The notes below the pieces were generated by a model. That model was not told the DNA's origin. It saw nothing but the letters and a program-made list of their open reading frames with translations, and did no database searches. Below are positions 43,401 to 53,322 of a stretch of 64,000 bases of DNA, piece by piece. How positions within the stretch are numbered: the first letter of the stretch is position 1; each line of letters opens with the position of its first letter. This DNA comes from Puccinia triticina (lineage: Eukaryota > Basidiomycota > Pucciniomycetes > Pucciniales > Pucciniaceae): NCBI RefSeq assembly GCF_026914185.1, contig NC_070565.1, positions 3,038,001 to 3,102,000 of the forward strand, written 5' to 3'. Made by a program: the position numbers and the translations under genes.

Positions 43401-43965
43401 GTTTTCTTGGTCAAATTACGGCATTTTAATCCTATTCCATGGATGCCCAATACACTGGATAGCCAGGCGGCTAGCCACTATTGCATCATCCACCACCCAT
43501 GCCGAATACATGGCCCTAGGTCACGGCACGAAACAACTGTTATGGATAAGGCACCTTTTAACTGATATGACTGGACTCAAATCTGTCGGCAACATGTTTT
43601 GCAACAACCAGGCGGCTGTCAAAATTTGCTCGGATGAGTCGTCCAACAAGTGTACTCGACACACGGATCAAGAGTTCTACATTACCAATCAGGTGTTGTA
43701 CAGAAAACAGATGACACTCCAGTGGATCAATAAAAAACACCAGTTTGCCAATATATTCACCAAGAACCTCCCACCAACTACCCATAAATACCAAATTTCC
43801 GTTGCGCTGAGCGGTCTTGTCGAGTGGGGGGTGAAGAGCAAGGATTTCAGGACACGGCGAGATGAGATGGAAAAACTCCCCCAAGGGAAGAATAAGATTA
43901 CACCACGAATAGAATATATATACAAGGTTGATTATGTAATTGGGTTGGTGAGAAGAAATATGTAA
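40458..43965 (+). pseudogene. Copia pol remnant (protease, integrase, reverse transcriptase, RNase H)
   Basis: Protease active site LFDTGATHHLTGD near 40590. Integrase HHCC finger at 41290-41409 (GRFGHASL, then IQCPA) cut by TGA (41407) just where the last Cys is expected; the catalytic core follows, with LRSDNGGEF and a downstream Glu. Reverse transcriptase 42340-42930 (FAPTATFVSMWLI, ALYGTRQAARCW), in which the usual YVDD box is changed to HVDN, losing a catalytic Asp. RNase H at 43378-43800 (CFADANWGG, SSTTHAEYMALG). Further in-frame TGA codons at 40935, 42931 and 43342. A frame change lies between protease and integrase. Confidence 0.9.
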
Positions 43966-44068
43966 AACCATAATGAAACTATGTAATAAAGTGTGTGATG
44001 ATGTAATGAAAGTATGTGAACCAATGATAATAATGTGATACCTAAAATGACACGTCATAACAGGGGGG

Positions 44069-44514
44069 TGTTGTAGTCTGGATACGTAATCCGTCATTAC
44101 TTCCCATCCTACAGTGGTCAACAGTAGTCATTATGTCATGACCTACCATAGACATGGGACATTCCCATGTTACTCAACTTGACAGCTAGTTGTATTGACA
44201 TAAACTCATGTATATAAATACAACTATGTTTTGCTTTCATGTATATTCTCATTCATTCCATTAGGGGGGTTCATGTAAGGCTGATTTCGCAAATCAGCCA
44301 CCAAAGGCCACCAAAACCAGCAGATGCAGCTTTTGAAAATCCTGAGAAAGCAAAAAGGTTTGGCTGGGCAGCTCCCCTTTGGAAGCAATCTGCAAGGCAT
44401 AAGCCTTACTCACAGGTGCATGAGCAGACGAAATCAGCATTGCTTTTTTTGCAACGTGAACCCCCCTATTCTGTCTATTCAATTGTATATACATTTTCTC
44501 ACTGTCAGGCTCCA
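44069..44514 (+). repeat. Copia 3' LTR, split by a MITE
   Basis: Differs from the 5' LTR mainly by CG to CA or TG changes. Confidence 0.9.
44263..44467. mobile_element. 205 bp MITE with AGGGGGGTT ends, 3 bp target duplication
   Basis: Ends AGGGGGGTTCATG and its complement CGTGAACCCCCCT, flanked by ATT (44260-44262, 44468-44470). The 5' LTR keeps the empty site CCATTCTG. A 3 bp duplication is typical of PIF/Harbinger-type elements. A decayed copy is at 29226-29375. Confidence 0.85.
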
Positions 44515-44519
44515 ATAAA

Positions 44520-44898
44520 AAGCTCTCAAAAGTCGGCTTACTGGCCGAGCCACATGACTGGCACCATTTGGAAACGCAATATTCCAAGCATACTCAGCTC
44601 GAAATTCCCGAAATTCGAATATGTATCTGTAGTCCTGCCATCTCATGCTCTCATAGCAAGAAAACATCGAATTACTCCCCAGTTGGAATTGATTCTTCAG
44701 GCATCCAGCTTGCTCCCCTGTAAACGCAATTTGAATCAGTCGACGAACTTCTCTTATTGACTGATGAGGATAATAGACGTCCTTGACAACGGTACCTAAT
44801 GGAGGTAAATACAGGACCACGGAGACCTTGGGTTGCCACCACTCATGGAGCACAATTTCCGTGGTATCCAGGATGAAACATATACACTGGATTAGCAC
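44520..44898 (-). pseudogene. Gene relic of unknown family next to the Copia insertion
   Basis: A protein-like frame (CFILDTTEIVLHEWWQPKVS, later GEQAGCLKNQFQLGSN and YRYIFEFREFRAEYAW) starts after a plausible acceptor near 44890 and runs into the Copia 3' LTR. A further frame at 45582-45337 (GQVINENVGTTRMKLLW) may be an earlier exon. The composition is unlike transposon protein and I do not recognise it. Possibly a host gene broken by the Copia insertion. Confidence 0.35.
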
Positions 44899-45713
44899 AA
44901 GTTCAAACGGGAATCAGCCATACTGGGCAGGCATAAAATGTTTGGTTTATGTGGATAAGTCTAACCACAATGTAACTTGAGCTTCATTTATAAGTATTTA
45001 CCAGTGTGTTGGGAGAAGATTTCACGTATCTTCCCTGCAGCAGATCTGCAGCTTGCATTTTGTACTGATGATCATCCCTGATGGTCCTGCAGGAACTTGG
45101 AAGGTCTTTGTTTTAGAGATGGCAAACCAAGGTGCTGTTAAGCTTTAAAGGCCCACTTTATTGACTCGTTGTAATGCATTTTATTGGATTACTGGGACTC
45201 GTTGCGCCATATTTTCGCTGTCGGACGTAGATTTTTTTGCAAGTGAACAGCGAAAGTACCAATCAAGCAGCTGTTTTTGGCAGGATTCAAGGATAACTTC
45301 ATTTCCTGTTAGATGTTAGAATTCATCGATGGAAATCTAGCGCACACTTGCCCAACATGTACTGGGGCATGCACAACTGAGCTTTTTCCACCTCAATACA
45401 ACATGGCTGCCTGTAAGAAATAACTGTCCAATCGGCTTCGGCTCAAAAATTGATGTGTTCTGTTTTGAATTTGATAGTGGCCATAACAGCTTCATCCGAG
45501 TGGTGCCCACGTTCTCATTGATCACCTGCCCTGGACCAGGCGTGATTTCTGAACATGGATGGAGAGCAAATAAATCCAACATACCATGACGTTGACAGAT
45601 GATAATTTAGTTACTATGGAGATACAACAAGCGACTTTGACAAAGATCGTGAGGGAGATCGTGATAGTAGCAGCATCAAGAAGAGAGGATAAGACAACCA
45701 GTCTAAGTGATCT
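44899..45713. other. Region downstream of the ferritin-like gene
   Basis: Contains the possible earlier exon 45337-45582 (minus) described with the relic. Nothing else is supported. Confidence 0.35.
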
Positions 45714-47135
45714 TTAAGCCAAAAGGGAAAAGAGACCGGCGACAGCTGAGCCGAAGACGGCCAGACCACCGACCATGACGGAGGAAGCAGCGTTCTGGGA
45801 GGCACCAGTGGCCAGGGTCTGGAGATGTGTGTAATAAGAATTAATGCTCTCCCTTCTGTCTAATTGATCACAGGAAGTCAAAGCTCACGTGGGTGGCGTT
45901 GGCGGTACCAGGAGTGTCCATCTCGACAATGGCCGGGCCAGCGATAGTTGAGTAGTCGGTGACGTTTTGGCCACTGGTCAACAGAACGTAAACCTTGGCA
46001 TGATTGAAGAAAAGACGAAGTCAGATGGAATCCACGTTGCAGATGATTGGTATGATTGATCAGCTGCTCACCTGACCACCACCAACTTTACCGTCGGTGG
46101 GCACTTGACATTTGCCATCGGCGAACGAAGAGAACGTGGTGTTCAAGCCGCTCAAGAAAGCACAGGTGGTAGCACCAGTCATGTTGGTTGAAGCAACCGT
46201 CAACGAGGCTCCTTGGGTGAGCTTCCCGGTGACATTCAAGGCTGGGAAACCTTGGAAAGAGGGGGCAGAGCCGTTGGGGCAGGCGGCGAAGAACGGGGTG
46301 GCCAGAGTGACGATTCCTCGGGGGTCAACTGGGGTGTCGAAGGCGGTGGGGAAGGGGGACTCTCCGTTGGCCAGTCTGACGTAGGCGTTGTGACGAGCCT
46401 CGACAGTCAGGATAGTGGCCGCGGCGGTCTGAGAAATTGAGCAAAAACACTCAGCCGTCAGCTGTAGCGAATAGATTTCAGACGAGCTGACTCACCAAAT
46501 AGGCTGGGTTTTGGATCGAGCCAGCGGCTCCGAGGTAAGCGGAGACACCTGATGATATCACACGAGGAAATCGTAGTTAGAGGGACGGCTCCCACTGGAA
46601 GAGGAGTGTCTTCACTCACCAACACCCTCGAGAATTTGGGAGACAGCCATGAAAGACTTGGCGTCAACGTGAGGAAAGGTGTAGTTACAAGCTTGGACGG
46701 GAGTGGCACCAGCAGCAGTCAAGGCCGTAGTCAAAAAGTTGACGTGGGCAGTCTCATCGTCGGAGATGGTTTGGATCTTGTGTCGAATCTCGTCACTGAT
46801 AAGGAGCAACAGGTAAGATGAGTCAGTAAGCTGAACACTGGCCGGAAAGAGCAGTGAAAATGTCACCGAACCTGAAACCGGCGTTGCTGAACGCCTTGGC
46901 GTCGTATTTGGCAAGACCTTGCGAGTAGAAGGCAGCCTCAAGGTGCTCGAGAGTCAACGCAAAGTTGAGGATATCGGCATCTGAGGAGAAAAAATACGAG
47001 ATGAGCGACAGGTTGCGACAGCTAGAGGTTGTTTTCGCAGCCGAATGACGAACCAGTGATGTTACCAGCGGGGCCGGCGGCGGCCATAGCTGGGGCGGCG
47101 ATCAAAGCAGCGCTGACGATGGAGGAGGATCTCAT
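45714..47135 (-). CDS. Secreted ferritin-like (Rds1-type) protein, probably GPI-anchored
   Basis: Seven exons (47135-47054, 46980-46872, 46795-46620, 46548-46496, 46428-46072, 45993-45889, 45818-45714) give 328 residues. The N-terminus MRSSSIVSAALIAAPAMAAA is a signal peptide. Residues of about 28-165 form a ferritin-like four-helix domain (DADILNFALTLEHLEAAFY, then DDETAHVNFL and TVEARHNAYVR) with Glu and His at the spacing used for a di-metal site. This family includes the stress- and sexual-development-related fungal Rds1 proteins; its reaction is not settled. The C-terminus (ASQNAASS, then a hydrophobic tail ending GLFSLLA) is a GPI-anchor signal, and several N-x-T/S sites are present. 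A TATAAA lies about 173 bases upstream of the start. Confidence 0.88.
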
Positions 47136-48579
47136 AATGGTTTGTTGGGAGTGGGGTGAGTGGCTAAGTGTGTGGTTGGGTGTTAGAAGAAGACAAAGAT
47201 ATTCTTAAGGACGGTAATAATTATTGTTTTTAGGTGTTTTTTGGTGGGTTTGACGAATGAAGCAAAGCGGATGAGGAGAACGAATCTGGTTGGTGGAGGA
47301 GGGGCACTTTATAGCTCTTGATGAGATGAGTCTCCTGCCAAATTCGACCCAGGACTTGGTTGCTTCAGGACATCGCAATCGAGCTACGGTCTCCGGAGCA
47401 CTAGCCGGCAGGACAAAAGAATGACCTGCCACGGTCTCTGTCCGAGCCTCTCGAGAGCTGCTGTCGATGATATCAGGCTGCTGGAATTCACTGCCGGGCA
47501 ATTGAGCATCGATTCACAAAGAGCTGCACTAGTCCTAGTGTGCACCAACGGTCATTCCTGAGTCTCTGGTTTCTGCGCATCACTCAGTCTCTCCCTCAAA
47601 CGGCGTCACATCTCTGCCTCTGGGCTGGATCAAGCGAACGGGCTTTTTCACAGCAGCTGACCTGCCTCCGACGGGCAGTGATGGCCATGACATCTTTCCC
47701 TCGTCCCTGTGCGATGATGAATCTAGATGCTCTGCCTTCGCACCCCACGCGCGGATACAGGCTATCGGCAGCTTTGGTAGCAGCTGGTGCCTGTGAGCTG
47801 CTGGAAAATATGCCCTGGTATTTGGGTCGGGATGAAAGCTGAAAGGCCGAGCCCAAACGAGGGTAGCCAATCGGTCGGCTCCGGAGTTCATTCCATCCCA
47901 GCCTCGCGAGTCACGACCCCGAGATCGAATTTAAGTCGAACTGGGGTCTGGATCCTAGGCGATCACAGCTCATCATCACCCACCCAGAAGCATTATCTTG
48001 CAGGCTGAACAGTAGCCATGCCACTTAGTCCACCTCGGCAATGGTGAAATCAACTGAGTTGTATTTATGTGCTTCTGCCTTTCATTCAAAGTGATGACGT
48101 AGAAAGATGGTGTGATGGACTGAGAACAATCATTGACGGAAGAGCAGGAGATGCTCCTGAGGGTGACTTTGGCCAGGGGCCTCGCCCTCAGCGCACATTT
48201 GCGACGTTTTTTTTACCTTGCGCGACTGGCATTTTTCCAGACCTTATTTCAGTCTTGCACAAAACATAAGTGCCTTTTGGGATCTGCGAGTGGTTACTTG
48301 TACATAGTGTGACTACAATTCAAGTGGGATGAAAAGGGCGATTATCCCGATTCTCTTGGGCCGCAGGGCTGACTTGGCACACTTCAGAGGGTCCCTGTGG
48401 GCCGCCGTCCCTCCTCCTGTTACAGAGGGACGGCATGAGCAGGTTGATTTTGATTTCTTTGGGGCCTGAGGGCCTGCAGCCTGGGAGAGGGGCCAGGCGC
48501 TCCGGCGCGCGGAGGGTCGGATGGGTCTGTGCCGAGCCTTCGCCGCTTCGCCGGCCGACGCGAACCTCCCCCACGGCGC
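47136..48579. other. Shared upstream region of two divergent genes
   Basis: Separates the ferritin-like gene (minus) from POP3 (plus). It contains the minus-strand TATAAA at 47308-47313. Frames at 47205-47891 and 48320-48766 are not supported as genes. Confidence 0.45.
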
Positions 48580-49949
48580 ATGGCACCTTCGAAAAAGCTG
48601 AAAAACGAAGCCACCGATGACCCCGAGCTGAAGGGAAAAAAGGCAGCGTGGAAGCCGGCGCTCTCGACGCCCTTTGCCCACCGGTGGTGAGTCTCCTGCA
48701 CATGTAGCACTCTACCTTCACTGTTTTCACTTCGCTTGTTTTCCACAATTGACTTCGTTGGCTCACTTTACGACACGCGCAACAACTGTCCAGGCCGGAA
48801 ATTCCTGATGAGGTCGGCCATCAATTTCTACGGGAGCTCCTGACGCTTCTGGAAGACCGAAGCGGGCCAAATGATTCAGAATGCTCGGGCAACCCCCTCG
48901 TTCCCCCGCACACCGCTCAATCAGAACATCAAGCCAGCACGATCGAAGAGAAATGCCCGCTAGGAACTGCCCGTCGGATCTCTCAGTCTACTCACATGGT
49001 CGAACTCCGCTCTGGAAAAAAACTTGCAATTCCGGACTACGTGCCTCCAAGACGCTCCAAATTCTACGGCAAAAATCTCGGCAAAGAGCCACCAAACCCA
49101 GCACCTCTCAGTAATAAACGATTCAGTGTCCTTTCAGGAATCAACTCAACGACTAAAGCGATGGAAAAAGAGATACGACAGACACGAGAAGCCGTACCCC
49201 GTTCGTTTTTGGCAAGCCCTCCAACCATGGCACAGGACGGCCACAATATACCCGGATCCGAGGTTACTAAAGATCCATGTTGCCAGCCATTGTCGTTTAT
49301 TTTTGTCTGCAGGAAAGACATCAACCCAGCCAGTCTAGTCGACCATCTGCTTCCGACCGTAGCCAATCTCAATCGATCTCGGTTGCACAGTGGATATTCG
49401 GGAGCCGACCCGCTTGCTGGACAGCGCTCAGCCATCCTTATTCCGCTTCCGGAAGGGGCCGAAAACCTGATAGCGGGCGCTTTGGGCCTCAAGAAGGCAG
49501 CAGTAGTGGCGCTCCAAGTGAGTCCTCAAGATCAGCAGTCGACATCCCTGTCCCGCACCCAGAAAATTTACGCACATTCTTGCGTTTGCCAGGGAGAAGA
49601 TGCCCGAATGTGTTCACTGTCCCAACTAGCAGGGAAGCACATCAAACCAGTGTTGCCCCCCAACCCTAACGGCTCTCCGAATCATGCAGATGGAGAGCCT
49701 TCCACCGTGCTTGCGAACGAGAGCATGGGCCTATTCCCAACTCACGTCAAACACTACAAGACTACTGTCCCCACAGACATGCGCAAACATCAGGCAGAAA
49801 GATCGGAGAGGAAAAAGCAGATCAAGGCCGCCAAAAGGAAAAGGAATGACCAAGACGTTGCGCTCGTGACAACAGATGATGCACCGACAAAAACTGCGAG
49901 CAAATCGGAAATCCATGCCCCGGATCCAGTCACTCCGGCGCCCGGATAG
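48580..49949 (+). CDS. POP3: RNase P/MRP protein subunit Pop3 (Rpp38-like, L7Ae fold)
   Basis: Two exons, 48580-48686 and 48794-49949, encode 420 residues. The start region STPFAHRWPEIPDEV matches the N-terminal motif of Rpp38/Pop3. The core shows SGINSTTKAMEKEI (about 150), PLSFIFVCRKDINPASLVDH (about 200) and ALGLKKAAVVALQ (about 268), in the order of an L7Ae-type RNA-binding fold, with an inserted loop of about 35 residues. The C-terminal tail is Lys/Arg-rich (ERKKQIKAAKRKRND), as expected for a nucleolar protein. Pop3 binds the RNA of RNase P and RNase MRP, which process tRNA and rRNA precursors. The frame at 48996 alone would miss the first 103 residues. Assignment rests on motif order, not on an alignment. 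Confidence 0.75.
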
Positions 49950-50692
49950 GTAATACTTAATTCGTAGAATAGACATTCATGAGTAGCTCATGGAATGATG
50001 TAGTGTTAGATCATCCAGCTCATATTTTCGCGAGTGAAATTGTGTGAGCATGCAACCGAAGACACGAGAGAAGGCATTGTGAGGTGCACTTATCAGTTGT
50101 CCAGTGTTAACAATTGACTGCAGCTACAAGTCTTACAACCAGACATGCATGAAGGGATTTTGTTATAGGAACATGAAAAATGCCAGTCATACCGCAGATC
50201 TCAGAAAAGCTGCTTCTGGCACTCGCTCCGCGCTGCAGCCTCCTCGTCAGTGGCTGCAATCGGCACTCCAAGGAGAAAGTGGCCTTGCTGCTGTCCGGCC
50301 ACATGGGCTTGGGCTCGATCTCGTCCACCCATGGGGTAGCGAAGAGTAAGCGTCGTCACACAGATAGCACCGAAAGGTGTTTTAGCCTGGCCGTCGGACG
50401 CCGGCCCATGGACCCAAGCAGCCCAGGCCTCAGAAAACTCTCTACAAAGAAGGCGTGCCCGAACGCGGAAAGCCTGCAAGTGCTCAGAAGGCCGCCATTT
50501 GTTGTGCTCGATGAAGTCATCGGCTGGGACCCTACCCATGATGAAAGGCCATCCGGAAGGCCTTATAACCCCCACCTTCCTCCCATCGCTTGCTCGCCCG
50601 TCTGCACCCTTTAGCCACCGAAGTCCCGTGATTTTCGCACCTGCTCGCGCCCCACCTTCAACCCTCCATCCACGCCCCCCACGACCCCCAAG
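49950..50692. other. Region between POP3 and the PEBP-like gene
   Basis: Minus-strand frames at 50201-50575 and 50107-50328 look partly protein-like (EFSEAWAAWVHGPASDG; PKPMWPDSSKATFSLEC) and might be two exons of a small gene, but no family or clean junction is seen, so no gene is called. Confidence 0.35.
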
Positions 50693-51585
50693 ATGCAGAT
50701 TTTCCGGCCAGCGATGGTCCTGGCCGTCTGCCTGCTAAACCCAGCCTCCGCGAAGTCAAGCCACCGGAGACGGGACGTGTGTGACGTGCAGAACAACGAT
50801 GCGGCGCTTGATGCATGTGGCATGAAGAAAGCCTTTGGCGGGAGCACGGTGTATCCCGAGGTTCGTCCACCTCTCTTTCTGCCCCAGCTCCTCCCCGCAT
50901 GGCACGTCAACTGAAATGGGCCTTTTCGTGTGTCCCGCGGACAGCTCTTGGCCAATTTTTCCCCCAAGGGTGCGCTCTACGTCCGCTACGACAACGTGGT
51001 TGTCGGCGGGGCCCAGCAGCTCGCGCCCAATCGGGTGTCCGCAAAGCCGTCGCTCTCGATGCATTTCATCCAGGGCCCGCAGAGCATGTCCTCGAAGAAG
51101 TTCGCGGCCCTCGGCATAGACTACCAGCCGGACGGAAAGCTCACCAAGCTGTTTTGGCTCCAGCCCGAGATGCAAGTGGACCGGAACACGGGGGCCATGA
51201 CCTCGACTGCGGCCGTGAGCTGGATCTCACCTGGAAAAACTGGGCGCACTTCGTGCTGATCTATCTTGCTATCTCTGACCTTCGCCCAGCCTATCATCCC
51301 TTACAAGCCGCCCACCCCTCCGCAAGGCACAGGCACCCACGAGTATGTGGTCCTGGTCTTTGAGGAGGCCGGCGCCGGTCTATCCGCATTCCTCGCCCAG
51401 AACCCGCACTTGAAAGCGCTCCTCTCTGGGTCATTCAACCTCGAGGACATGCTAGCCCACACCCAGTTGCGCAACTCCTTGGTGGCCGGCAGTTGTAAGT
51501 GGCTCATCTTCCTAGCGGCAATAACCGATTTGGCCGAACTCTCATGCCCCACACATCCGTAGTCTTCAAGTCCACTCACCAATAG
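50693..51585 (+). CDS. Secreted PEBP-like (phosphatidylethanolamine-binding) protein
   Basis: Four exons (50693-50860, 50945-51214, 51290-51494, 51563-51585), in phase, give 221 residues. A signal peptide (MQIFRPAMVLAVCLLNPASA) precedes a domain with PEBP features: a beta strand start (LYVRYDNVVVGG), then P-rich YKPPTPPQGTGTHEYVVLVF, which matches the family box PxPPxGxHRY with His kept and Arg changed to Glu, and the closing VAGSFF. The DPDxP motif of typical members is not seen, so ligand binding may differ. Fungal relatives include carboxypeptidase Y inhibitor-like proteins. An extracellular or vacuolar site is inferred from the leader. The last exon is only 23 bases. Confidence 0.72.
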
Positions 51586-53322
51586 AACCGAGAAAAGTCC
51601 CCTGCAATCCGCCGGCTCCAGTGCATCGGAAGCGCTTGGTGCGAAATCCGGACTGATTCCAACCATAGATCTGAAGCTATACGTAGTTTCAACATGTACC
51701 ATACAAATCCTTCTGCAGCTGTTCCAGGCAACCTTGTGTTTATGAGTCGCGTGTCATCGGTCCATGACAAAAAGTGTGGCCCTGCCGAATGATGGTCCGA
51801 CAGATTGTCCGGATCCACACCCCGTGGCGTGGCTGAAGGAAGCCTCTGAGCCAATCGACCGGTGGTGCAGACCCACCAACAGAAAGCCGGGCAAGGGCAT
51901 TAAGGGCGAGACTCGATGTGTTTTTCAAGGATTGGAGGCACAAAGACAAGAGCAGCAGCATGTTCCCAGGCAGCAAGACAGTGGAGGACTTCCTGTCGGC
52001 TGGAAAATTACTCCAGAGAGACAGGCCAAACCTTCCTGGCCGGTGAAAATCGATTGATATCGAGTTTTCACCAGCAAACAAGGTTTAGTGGCCTCTAACT
52101 CATGCCTTCTAGGCGACGGGAAGTCCTCCAGTCTGTGCGGATTGGTGAAGGACAAAAGGGCTCATCCAGCCTGCATGAAGCCAGCGGAGAGGCTCTGATC
52201 CGCGCCAGGCACACCAAGTTGAAGTCACCAACCAACGCCTCCCACGATGGATCATTTCTGAGGACTTTAAAGCGGCCCCGCAGCCTCCAGGGGCCTCCCT
52301 GTCCACGCGCCGTGCCGACCAGCCCGGCTGTCAGGGTGGGTCTCTGAAGTGGCCGCACCCTGAATGAACGGATACTAAGTATCGTCTAGACTAGCGCTGG
52401 CGGGGCGCAGAATAACAAACTGTAGACAAACGTCTATCTCTACTCAACCGTCAACGCGGGAGGAGGAGCCACGCCTCTTGGGTAAGAGGGGCCTAGCGGA
52501 GCAAAGGTCTCGCTGGGATCTAGAAGATCCGTGCGCCGGACAAAGGAAAAAGGGGAAACGAGGTGAGCCTCTCGAGCTTACCGAGTCGGAGACTTACTAG
52601 TGTCCGGGAGGTAAGGTCGAGGGCCGAGGAGAGGGGAGTGTTGAGGTTGGCGGAGAGGGTAGGAAGGTTGGAGGTTCTGGACGGAGGAAGATAAAGAAGC
52701 GAAAAGGTTGGAGTTCAAGAGGTAAAGGCCCCAATCGTTGATATCTCAACAATGTAAGCGGGCTTGGTACCAAAAACTCTGGGGGAAAACTCTCTTCAAC
52801 TGAGAGCCCCCTTACTATATGGGAGGAATGAGCCTTGACTCTTTTCCCTCCCATTCTTCCATTTTCTTGCCCGCTGTTAAGCGGGCATACAACTCAACTG
52901 CAATACATAGACAGATACCCTGCGGGGTACGCCACAGCAGTGGTCTCAACTCTACATACTGACTTCAATGTAATCAGCGCTCTCACTAGCGCACTTCAGG
53001 CCAAGGGAGACGCTTTCGCGGCTCCTTGTTGGCTGCCTGCACTGTCTGGACTAGCAGGTAGCTGACACCGGCGGTCCCACCACTGCATACGGCTTTTGTT
53101 TCGGGGGATAAGTACATACAAGACTGTGGCGGGAGAGCGGGGCGGGCGTGGAAGGGTTTTTTTGGGGATAACTACGTACAAGAGTGTCCCGGGGCCGGAC
53201 GTGTTGGGGGTGGTAAGACAGGCAGACATATACATGCAGACACGGATACCGCACGCGCGGGCGTGCTGCGGTTGTGGTACAGGACAGCGCACGGAGGAAG
53301 GGAGGGGACACGGGGCGCGCGA
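51586..53322. other. Repeat-derived region; short MITE-like element and possible LTR
   Basis: 51977-52131 is a copy of the GGAGGACTTCC element also seen at 16000-16115. 52380-52960 has LTR-like traits (AACTCTCTTCAACTGAGAG stem, TACTATATGG) but no partner copy. 53100-53190 holds a duplicated GGGGATAACTACGTACAAG segment in the TPS1 3' flank. No gene is supported. Confidence 0.45.
51977..52131. mobile_element. Short inverted-terminal element, GTGGAGGACTTCC ends
   Basis: Ends GTGGAGGACTTCCTGTCGGC and GCGACGGGAAGTCCTCCAG are inverted repeats. The interior TATCGAGTTTTCACCAGCAA is shared with 16000-16115. No firm target duplication. Confidence 0.6.

Larger units (their letters stand above)
35964..44514 (+). 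mobile_element. Decayed Copia retrotransposon with four nested insertions
   Basis: LTRs at 35964-38164 (interrupted) and 44069-44514 (interrupted). Each comes to 238 bp once the inserts are set aside. A primer site follows the 5' LTR and the purine tract AGGGGGG precedes the 3' LTR. Internal order is gag with a zinc knuckle, protease, integrase, reverse transcriptase, RNase H, which is the Copia order. Many in-frame stops, at least two frame changes and a changed catalytic residue mean it is dead. The flank AAAAG (35959-35963) recurs at 44518-44522, but using it as target duplication requires the LTR to end three bases past TCCA. Confidence 0.93.

Noticed and set aside
50107..50575. Two-exon minus-strand gene
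   Set aside because: Protein-like composition but no acceptable splice junction or family.
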